Shown piece after piece: positions 57,827 through 64,000 of a DNA stretch of 64,000 nt (positions are counted from its first letter, which is position 1; every line of letters starts with the position of its first letter). A program made the translations under genes and the position numbers. Source of the stretch: an uncultured Muribaculaceae bacterium (GTDB taxonomy: Bacteria; Bacteroidota; Bacteroidia; Bacteroidales; Muribaculaceae); NCBI GenBank assembly GCA_944321865.1, contig CALUMZ010000006.1, positions 1-64,000 on the forward strand, in the 5' to 3' direction. Under the pieces are notes generated by a model, which was not told where the DNA came from, did no database searches, and was given only the letters and a program-made list of their open reading frames with translations.

Positions 57827-57865
57827 CGCACACGAAGCATGCACACGGGCCGTCGCCCCCCTTGC

Positions 57866-58750
57866 TCACCTGCCGTTGCGAAACTCGCTGGGTGTGACAC
57901 CAACACGCTGCTTAAAATACTTCCCGAAAAACGACTGGTTGGCAAAGTTCAAGTCACTGCTTATTTCCTGAACGGTGCGTGATGATGAACGCAACATCAC
58001 CTTTGCCGCCAATATCACAAAATTATCAATCCAGTCACGCGCAGTGCGTCCGCTCACCTGCTTCACTACCGTTGTCAGATGCTTGGGAGTGATAAACATG
58101 CGGTCGGCATAATATTTAACCATCCGGTCACGGCGGAAGTCACGCTCCACAAGTGTGACGAAATTATAAAATATATCCTCGTTGTGCGACCGGCGTGTGA
58201 CGGCATATTGATAATGCTCCTTATAAATCGACAATATTTCATACAGCACCGACTGCAACAACCCCTGTATAACTTTTCGCCTGTATACCCCACCGGTGGT
58301 CTTTATACGCCTCCACAAAAAAGCGTGAAACTCTTTCAGCGTCTCGGTCTCGGCATCACTGAGCCTTATGACGGGAACCGACTTGAAACTCATTATCAAC
58401 GGCAACATTGAATGCAAGTCGGGCAACATTTCTTCGGCAAACTGCTTGCGTATGGCAACAAAAATCCCCTTGAAATCGGGCGAAGATGTGTAGCCGTGCA
58501 AAATATGGTCGGGCATGAACGTAACAAGGCTGTTGGCCGGGACATGGTATTCTTTCAGATTCAACTGCACGGTAGCTTCACCACGCAGGCACACGGCAAA
58601 AACCGGCATTTCGAGCATGACGGGATTCTCCGACAACTTGATTCCGTTAATATCATCAAAGATATATACCTCATCGTCGAGATTGTCCTTGTTAATCACA
58701 GCATCTATATTGCCGTAACGTATTATACTGTCTTTTAATTCTTTGTCCAT
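57866..58750 (-). CDS. AraC-family transcriptional regulator
   Basis: DNA-binding regulator of 294 residues from ATG 58750 (MDKELKDSIIRYGN); the frame is open 25 codons further upstream but the strong promoter lies at 58811-58842, past that extension too, so the shorter start rests on protein similarity only. Residues about 20-150 form a cupin-like sensor domain (EIPVMLEMPVFAVCLRGEAT in part, VTFMPDHILHGYTSS). The C-terminal AraC HTH covers about 190-294, with MFITPKHLTTVVKQVSGRTA, RDWIDNFVILAAK and LNFANQSFFGKYFKQRVGVTPSEFR (split: ANQSFFGKYFKQ). Effector unknown; many Bacteroidales relatives of this type respond to small envelope or metabolite signals. Confidence 0.9.
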   Translation of the reverse strand: MDKELKDSIIRYGNIDAVINKDNLDDEVYIFDDINGIKLSENPVMLEMPVFAVCLRGEATVQLNLKEYHVPANSLVTFMPDHILHGYTSSPDFKGIFVAIRKQFAEEMLPDLHSMLPLIMSFKSVPVIRLSDAETETLKEFHAFLWRRIKTTGGVYRRKVIQGLLQSVLYEILSIYKEHYQYAVTRRSHNEDIFYNFVTLVERDFRRDRMVKYYADRMFITPKHLTTVVKQVSGRTARDWIDNFVILAAKVMLRSSSRTVQEISSDLNFANQSFFGKYFKQRVGVTPSEFRNGR

Positions 58751-58810
58751 ACCGTCAGCCCTCCGTGGCCGATTTTGGCAAAAATCGCGCCGGCCACTTC
58801 CGCAATATGG

Positions 58811-58842
58811 CAAAAGTAACAACAAAAAACATCATATCCAAA
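58811..58842 (-). promoter_or_regulatory. Promoter of the AraC regulator
   Basis: Minus-strand TTTG (58842-58839), 20-bp spacer, TACTTTTG (58818-58811): perfect consensus, giving a leader of about 54 bases before ATG 58750. Confidence 0.7.
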
Positions 58843-59015
58843 TTTGCATCACCCCCCCGCAAAGTTTAACAGGAGAATACACATTCCCGCCTTTTAGGAC
58901 AAATTTAGTAACATATAACCCTTTCACAGACATGTTTAAATTACGATATTTGCATCGACAATAATAGCAATAACGCATTTGGTTGATAATACTTTTCTAT
59001 ACAGATTCTATTACA

Positions 59016-59050
59016 AAAAAGTCCCATTCGTGAGAACGGGGCTTTTTATT
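59016..59050 (+). terminator. Free-standing intrinsic terminator before pnp
   Basis: AAAAAGTCCC (59016-59025) pairs with GGGGCTTTTT (59038-59047), one G-T pair, followed by ATTTAT. It lies between the AraC promoter and pnp with no recognised gene running into it from the plus side. A short upstream transcript is possible. pnp's own -7 box, TATCTTTG, is at 59141-59148. Confidence 0.6.
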
Positions 59051-59177
59051 TATGGTTACCCGATAAAATAACGCTGCAACACTGCTCACAAAAAAGCTAA
59101 ATAAACATTTAACAACAGACAAATTGTCAGAAAGTTTGCTTATCTTTGCAGGAATTTTTACATGTAGAATAATATTT

Positions 59178-61439
59178 ATGGTAACACCTACTAAGAAAAC
59201 CATCGACCTTGGTGACGGACGAGTGATCACCATCGAAACAGGCAAACTTGCCAAGCAGGCCGATGGAGCGGTTGAACTGCGCATGAACAATACTATGCTT
59301 CTTGCGACAGTTGTGTCGGCGAAGGAAGCCGGCGAAGGAGTTGACTTCATGCCACTCCAAGTTGAATATAAAGAGAAATTCTCGGCTTTCGGGCGATTCC
59401 CCGGAGGATTCCAAAAACGTGAAGGACGTGCATCTGATTACGAAATTCTCACCGCACGCCTTGTCGACCGCGTTTTGCGTCCCCTGTTCCCCGACAACTA
59501 CCATGCCGACACATTCGTGAACATCATCTTGTTCTCGTCGGACGGTGTCGATATGCCCGATGCTCTTGCAGGACTTGCCGCCTCGGCAGCCATAGCCGTT
59601 TCCGACGTTCCGTTCAACGGACCCATTTCCGAAGTTCGCGTGGCCCGTATAGATGGAAAATTCGTCATCAACCCTACTTTCGACCAACTGAAGACAGCTG
59701 ACATGGATCTTATGGTGGGTGCTACTTACGACAATATTATGATGGTCGAAGGCGAGATGGACGAAGTGAGCGAAACCGACCTGCTCGAGGCCTTGAAAGC
59801 CGCTCATGAAGCCATAAAGGTGCAATGCGTCGCACAAATGGAACTGGCCAAAGAACTCGGCGTGACAAAACGCGAATATTGCCACGAAATCAACGACGAG
59901 GAACTGAGAGCCAAGGTGAAAGAAGTTTGCTACGACAAGGCATACGCCATCGCCAAGGCAGGTTGTGCCGACAAGCATTGGCGTGCCGACAGCTTCGAGG
60001 CCATCTGCAACGATTTCATAGAATCGCTGCCCGAAGAAGAGCGTGAAGAAAAGACCCCTCTTGTACAACGCTACTATCATGACGTGGAAAAAGAGGCGAT
60101 GCGCCGCTGCGTGCTCGATGAGGGCATACGCCTTGACGGGCGCAAGACCACCGACATTCGCCCCATCTGGTGCGAAGTGGACTATCTGCCGGGGCCTCAC
60201 GGTTCGGCAGTGTTCACCCGTGGCGAAACTCAAGCATTGGCAACCGTGACTCTCGGAACCAAACTCGATGAAAAAATCGTCGATGACGTCCTCAACCACG
60301 GCACCGAACGCTTCTTGCTCCACTACAACTTCCCACCCTTCTCTACCGGTGAAGCCAAGGCTCAACGCGGTGTAGGCCGCCGCGAAATCGGGCACGGAAA
60401 CCTCGCACACCGTGCGCTCAAACGCATGTTCCCCGAGGAATTCCCCTACACGGTGCGCATCGTATCAGACATTCTTGAATCAAACGGTTCTTCTTCAATG
60501 GCTACCGTGTGCGCCGGAACTTTGGCTCTGCTCGATGCCGGCGTGAAAATGAAGAAACCGGTGGCAGGTATCGCAATGGGGCTCATTTCCGACACGGGCA
60601 ACGTTAAGCACGCCGTGCTTTCCGATATTCTCGGCGATGAAGACCACCTCGGCGACATGGACTTCAAGGTGACCGGAACAAAAGACGGTATCACCGCCAC
60701 CCAAATGGACATAAAGTGCGACGGCCTGTCGTATGAAATACTCGAGCAAGCTCTCAACCAAGCTCGCGAAGGACGCTTGCACATATTGAACATCATAAAC
60801 GAGACTATTCCTGCTCCTCGCGAAGATTACAAGCCTCATGTGCCTCGCATCGTGAAGATGACTGTCGACAAGGACTTCATCGGCGCAATCATTGGCAAGG
60901 GCGGCGAAACGATACAAGGTATACAGGAAGAAACCGGCGCAATCATCACTATCGATGAAATCGACGGCAAGGGAGAAATAGAAATCGCAGCAGCCAACAA
61001 AGACAGCATCGAGGCTGCCGTTGCCCGAATCAAGGAAATAACTGCCGTACCCGAAGAAGGCCAAGTATATACAGGCACAGTTCGCAGCATTCTCGAATTC
61101 GGCGCATTCGTCGAGTTCATGCCCGGCAGGGACGGGTTGCTCCACATTTCCGAAATCGGCTGGAACCGTTACAACGACATGGAAGAAACCGGCTTAAAAG
61201 AGGGCGACCAAGTAACAGTCAAGTTGATTGAAATCGACAAAAAGACCGGCAAGTTCCGCCTGTCGATGAAAGCATTGCAAGAGAAGCCCGAGGGCTATGA
61301 AGAACCGCGCCGTGGCGGAAACGGCGGCGGAAACAACCACCGCGGCAATGGCGGAGGCCCACGTCGCAACAATGGCGGCAACGGAGCTCCTCGTGGCCCG
61401 CGCAATGGCGGTGGCAACCGCGGTCCGCGACGCGACTAA
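59178..61439 (+). CDS. pnp: Polyribonucleotide nucleotidyltransferase (PNPase)
   Basis: Phosphorolytic 3'-5' exoribonuclease of the RNA degradation machinery, acting as a trimer. From ATG 59178 ([14 protein letters not shown]) it has 753 residues; an in-frame start 54 bp upstream lies before the -7 promoter box and is rejected. Two RNase PH domains ([23 protein letters not shown]-like and [13 protein letters not shown] blocks) flank an alpha-helical domain, followed by KH ([19 protein letters not shown]) and S1 ([20 protein letters not shown]) RNA-binding domains. The last about 50 residues are a Gly/Asn/Arg-rich tail with repeated RGG/NGG steps. The usual rpsO neighbour is missing. A terminator follows. 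Confidence 0.97.
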   Translation: MVTPTKKTIDLGDGRVITIETGKLAKQADGAVELRMNNTMLLATVVSAKEAGEGVDFMPLQVEYKEKFSAFGRFPGGFQKREGRASDYEILTARLVDRVLRPLFPDNYHADTFVNIILFSSDGVDMPDALAGLAASAAIAVSDVPFNGPISEVRVARIDGKFVINPTFDQLKTADMDLMVGATYDNIMMVEGEMDEVSETDLLEALKAAHEAIKVQCVAQMELAKELGVTKREYCHEINDEELRAKVKEVCYDKAYAIAKAGCADKHWRADSFEAICNDFIESLPEEEREEKTPLVQRYYHDVEKEAMRRCVLDEGIRLDGRKTTDIRPIWCEVDYLPGPHGSAVFTRGETQALATVTLGTKLDEKIVDDVLNHGTERFLLHYNFPPFSTGEAKAQRGVGRREIGHGNLAHRALKRMFPEEFPYTVRIVSDILESNGSSSMATVCAGTLALLDAGVKMKKPVAGIAMGLISDTGNVKHAVLSDILGDEDHLGDMDFKVTGTKDGITATQMDIKCDGLSYEILEQALNQAREGRLHILNIINETIPAPREDYKPHVPRIVKMTVDKDFIGAIIGKGGETIQGIQEETGAIITIDEIDGKGEIEIAAANKDSIEAAVARIKEITAVPEEGQVYTGTVRSILEFGAFVEFMPGRDGLLHISEIGWNRYNDMEETGLKEGDQVTVKLIEIDKKTGKFRLSMKALQEKPEGYEEPRRGGNGGGNNHRGNGGGPRRNNGGNGAPRGPRNGGGNRGPRRD

Positions 61440-61482
61440 TCGCACTACCCGGCACACACATTTTTCAATTGCCAAATAACCA

Positions 61483-61525
61483 TTCAGGGCAACCCCGCAA
61501 AGGGTCGCCCTGAATTATTTTATAC
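61483..61525 (+). terminator. Intrinsic terminator of pnp
   Basis: TTCAGGGC (61483-61490) pairs with GCCCTGAA (61507-61514), with ACCC/GGGT continuing inside, followed by TTATTTTATA. Confidence 0.75.
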
Positions 61526-61540
61526 ACTTATATACTTTGC

Positions 61541-61567
61541 CCCAAATCTAATCGTGTTTTGGGTTTA
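61541..61567 (-). terminator. Stem-loop overlapping the metallophosphoesterase stop codon
   Basis: CCCAAA (61541-61546) pairs with TTTGGG (61558-61563). The stop codon of the minus-strand gene lies at 61565-61567. The run CAAATCTAAT...TTTGGGTTTAA is nearly the same as at 48053-48079, so this is a repeated gene-end hairpin. Confidence 0.4.
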
Positions 61568-62053
61568 ACCCAACTCTACCACTTCACAATTGGCAAAAGT
61601 GCCGTTGTCGATAGTGAGCAAGACAAGTGTGCGCACCGTCTGCCACCCTTGGCGGCCGGCTGCCCCGGGATTAATATACAACAGTCCGAGCCACTTGTCA
61701 TTATATATTTTCAATATATGCGAATGCCCGGCGACAAACAATTGCGGCTTCTCGGCGAGCAACACCGATTTTATTCCGGGGGCATATCTACCCGGATAGC
61801 CACCGATATGCGTCATTAACACCTTCACGCCCTCGATGGTGAAAACCTCTTGCTCTCTAAATCGGCGGCGCAACATTCCTCCATCGATATTGCCGCATAC
61901 CGCCCTCACCGGTGCTATTGCCGACAAGCTTTCTACCAGTTCAATGCTTCCTATGTCGCCGGCATGCCATATTTCGTCGCAATCCTTGAAATATTGCACA
62001 TAACGGTCGTCCCAACAGCCGTGCGTGTCCGATAATATCCCTATTCGCTTCAC
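61565..62053 (-). CDS. YfcE-like metallophosphoesterase
   Basis: Small metal-dependent phosphodiesterase of 162 residues. The calcineurin-like motifs are all present: GILSDTHGCWDD (D-x-H), WHAGDIGS (GD), AVCGNIDGG (GN-x-D variant), LMTHIGGYPGRY and VAGHSHILKIY (GHSH). This is the compact YfcE/MJ0936 type, which in characterised members hydrolyses artificial phosphodiesters; the natural substrate is unknown. It lies 6 bp downstream of the riboflavin synthase gene and is co-transcribed with it. Confidence 0.93.
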   Translation of the reverse strand: MKRIGILSDTHGCWDDRYVQYFKDCDEIWHAGDIGSIELVESLSAIAPVRAVCGNIDGGMLRRRFREQEVFTIEGVKVLMTHIGGYPGRYAPGIKSVLLAEKPQLFVAGHSHILKIYNDKWLGLLYINPGAAGRQGWQTVRTLVLLTIDNGTFANCEVVELG

Positions 62054-62059
62054 ACCACC

Positions 62060-62674
62060 CTATTGAGGCTTGACAAATTCCATCATGCGGCTAAGATACT
62101 TGCCTATGATGTCAAACTCGATATTTACCACAGTTCCGCTGTGGATGTTATGGAAATTGGTATGCTCATAAGTATATGGTATAATAGCCACCTCAAATGA
62201 ATCACGCTGTGAGTTGCACACGGTAAGGCTCACACCGTTGACTGTAACGCTACCTTTCTCAACCGTTACATAACCCTTTGCTGCCATCTTCGGGTCTACT
62301 GTGTAACGGAACGTATAATATCGTGAACCATCGACCTCTTTCACATCGGCACAAGTGGCCGTCTGGTCGACATGTCCTTGCACGATATGCCCGTCAAGTC
62401 GGCCATCGACTTTCATGCTGCGCTCAACGTTTACCTCGTCACCCGGTTTCAACAAGCCAAGGTTGCTACGGTCGAGAGTCTCTTGTATGGCTGTGACGGT
62501 GTAACAGCCCGGTTCGGGAAATGACACCACCGTCAGGCATACACCGTTATGCGACACGCTTTGGTCTATTTTTAATTCATTTGCAAAACTGCACTTTAAT
62601 GTTATATTCATGTTCCCGCCAATGCGCTCCACTTTAACGACCTTGGCAGCTTCTTCCACTATTCCTGAAAACAT
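62060..62674 (-). CDS. ribE: Riboflavin synthase, alpha subunit
   Basis: Makes riboflavin by dismutation of two 6,7-dimethyl-8-ribityllumazine molecules, as a homotrimer. The 204-residue product consists of two tandem lumazine-binding repeats: MFSGIVEEAAKVVKVER with SVSHNGVCLTVV in the first, and DGHIVQGHVDQTATC with GSVTVNGVSLTVC in the second. The N-terminal MFSGI is diagnostic. No FMN riboswitch is seen in the 100 bp upstream. It is followed closely by the metallophosphoesterase. Confidence 0.97.
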   Translation of the reverse strand: MFSGIVEEAAKVVKVERIGGNMNITLKCSFANELKIDQSVSHNGVCLTVVSFPEPGCYTVTAIQETLDRSNLGLLKPGDEVNVERSMKVDGRLDGHIVQGHVDQTATCADVKEVDGSRYYTFRYTVDPKMAAKGYVTVEKGSVTVNGVSLTVCNSQRDSFEVAIIPYTYEHTNFHNIHSGTVVNIEFDIIGKYLSRMMEFVKPQ

Positions 62675-62778
62675 ATTTTTTATTTTTAAGTCTGCTAATT
62701 ATATCAAATGTCACCACCGCCCTGAATGCAACACTGTATGCAATCGAGGCAATGCCACAAAGCAATCGTCAATCGGAG

Positions 62779-63870
62779 TTACTGCATTGTCACAGTTCCG
62801 ATTTCTTTTATACTGCCTGTTTCGGGATAAAACAGTAGATAGTTGGGAGATTTCTTGTTGGTGAACATCGATGGGTCCAGCCCGAAATTAATGCCAAATT
62901 GCGACACGTCCACTTCCTTGTCAAGCAAGTTCTTACCGTCATATCGCAATGTCACGCGCGCCTGCCCCGGAATATTATACATCACGGCATTCTTGGGCAA
63001 TTTCTTCGGCTCTCCTTTATCGTCCACCGGCATTTCTCCTTGTCGTGTTACTTCTACCGATATGTAAACCGGGTCTCCGCCAAGGTTGTCGCTTTTTACT
63101 ACGCCCTCAACATCCGAAATCCTGAACAACACATCTTTGTCGACATCGCCGGTCGGACAGTAATCAAACTCTCTTGTCACCGTCACCGTGCGTTCACGTC
63201 CGCAGAAAAGAGCCATCAATGCCCGTTCCTGCTCATCGAGCTGAGCCATTATCAGTTTAAGGGCTTCGCCATCCGGAATCTGATCGGCCTCTCCGGTTGC
63301 AAATGCCGTGCGGCTTTCCCTGATTTTGTATATCAACTGTGCCGCTATCTGGGCACGTTTGGCAGTAGACTCGCTCACAAGCAACTCGCCGGGCAAAGCC
63401 ATCACAAGATCTTCCGCCGTCAACGACGGTTCCTCCTTTTTCTTAGCCGGACGCTTGGGTATATTGTCTTCCACGGCCTCCTTGTTAATCGACAATGGCA
63501 AACCGTCATCGGTCATCATCAAGAATACGCCGTTTCCACCCTTGAATTGCATCAGGTATCGGTTATCTTCATCGGGCACCCCGTATGGTGTAACTTTTAC
63601 CGATTTCAATTTCCACGATTGCGAATCTTCCGTTATAGGCTTGCTTACGCTTAAATAACGTTGTGCATATTGGTAATAAGGCCCTGCCTTGCGAATGGTC
63701 TTTTCCATTTCCACCTCTATGCGGAAATGCGTCACCGGCAACGAATACACCAAGCCATATTCGTTATGCTTCGCTGCCGTGAATTTTTGCGTCTGTTGGG
63801 CATGGGAAACAGCATTGCAGCAAACCACCGATGCCACCACTGCAAGCCATATAAAACTATTATGCTTCAT
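62779..63870 (-). CDS. DUF4831-like exported protein
   Basis: Exported protein of 363 residues with a signal peptide ending AVSHAQQ. The mature protein starts EYGLVYSLPVTHFRIEVEMEK and alternates predicted strands; a charged linker (AKKKEEPSLTAEDL) joins two halves, and a helical stretch has AAQLIYKIRESRTAFATGEAD. I recognise the layout as the DUF4831 family of Bacteroidetes, whose role is unknown. No catalytic residues can be named. A TATATTTG -7 box lies at 63904-63897 on the minus strand, 27 bp upstream. Beyond it (63905-64000) no gene is visible. Confidence 0.8.
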   Translation of the reverse strand: MKHNSFIWLAVVASVVCCNAVSHAQQTQKFTAAKHNEYGLVYSLPVTHFRIEVEMEKTIRKAGPYYQYAQRYLSVSKPITEDSQSWKLKSVKVTPYGVPDEDNRYLMQFKGGNGVFLMMTDDGLPLSINKEAVEDNIPKRPAKKKEEPSLTAEDLVMALPGELLVSESTAKRAQIAAQLIYKIRESRTAFATGEADQIPDGEALKLIMAQLDEQERALMALFCGRERTVTVTREFDYCPTGDVDKDVLFRISDVEGVVKSDNLGGDPVYISVEVTRQGEMPVDDKGEPKKLPKNAVMYNIPGQARVTLRYDGKNLLDKEVDVSQFGINFGLDPSMFTNKKSPNYLLFYPETGSIKEIGTVTMQ

Positions 63871-64000
63871 TTCCTATTTTCTCTTATTGTATTATGCAAA
63901 TATACTACACTTTTTTTATAAACTATTTTTAAAACATCTATATTTTGGCTTTTTTAGAGCCTGTTTAAATTTTATACAATAAGAACCTTGCCGGTGCCTG

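Noticed and set aside
59124-59177. An extended PNPase start
   Set aside because: The -7 box TATCTTTG at 59141-59148 lies within it, and family alignment begins at [14 protein letters not shown].
62675-62778. FMN riboswitch before ribE
   Set aside because: The 104 bases between ribE and the DUF4831 gene are too short and show none of the conserved helices.
63940-64000. Possible IS end at GAGCCTGTTTAAA near the window edge
   Set aside because: Only one side is visible and no partner end or transposase lies in the window.

Overview
The window reads as a chromosomal segment of a Bacteroidales bacterium. The signs are a SusC/SusD polysaccharide-utilisation locus (PUL) with a hybrid two-component regulator, a PorU-type secretion protease, Bacteroidetes-restricted families (DUF3078-, DUF4831-, DUF3256- and DUF1599-like), and promoters of the Bacteroidetes form TTTG - 19/20 bp - TAnnTTTG. 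A gut Muribaculaceae-like genome would fit, but the genus cannot be proven from sequence reading alone.

Layout. (1) 1-14.4 kb, minus strand: a galactan PUL transcribed in the order HTCS regulator, clan GH-A glycoside hydrolase (GH147-like), SusC, SusD, SusE/F-like surface binding protein, GH53 endo-galactanase. (2) 14.5-23.5 kb: enolase (minus) divergent from a plus-strand run of aminotransferase, LolC/E-type permease, Na+/Ca2+ exchanger, DUF1599 protein, DoxX-like membrane protein, tpiA, SPOR protein and folE. (3) 23.6-30 kb: a branched-chain amino acid operon, ilvD-ilvB-ilvN-acyl-ACP thioesterase-ilvC, preceded by a full attenuator (promoter, 30-residue Ile/Val-rich leader peptide, candidate antiterminator, intrinsic terminator). 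(4) 30-42 kb: DJ-1/PfpI protein, a 50-residue lipoprotein, PorU, a three-gene envelope cluster of unknown function, a GH25 lysozyme, a CPA2 antiporter and an MgtC-like protein. (5) 41.9-48.7 kb: a candidate small RNA with its own promoter and terminator, ribosomal protein L31 type B, valS, a GDE-type glucosidase lipoprotein and a patch of short inverted-repeat elements. (6) 48.7-55 kb, minus strand: pyrG-yidC-dapL-tsaE-birA. (7) 55-64 kb: DEAD-box helicase, DUF3256 protein, AraC regulator, pnp, metallophosphoesterase, riboflavin synthase and a DUF4831 protein.

How the parts work together. The PUL would sense pectic galactan fragments, bind and import them, and cut them with GH53 and a second hydrolase. 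The ilv operon makes valine, isoleucine and leucine precursors under attenuation control, and carries a thioesterase that may link it to fatty-acid metabolism. Most of the rest is housekeeping. The clearest signals beyond ordinary genes are the ilv attenuator, the small RNA near 42.2 kb, the nested terminal-inverted-repeat elements at 48.1-48.6 kb, and short dispersed hairpins placed at gene ends. No tRNA, rRNA, CRISPR array or intact transposase gene was recognised.
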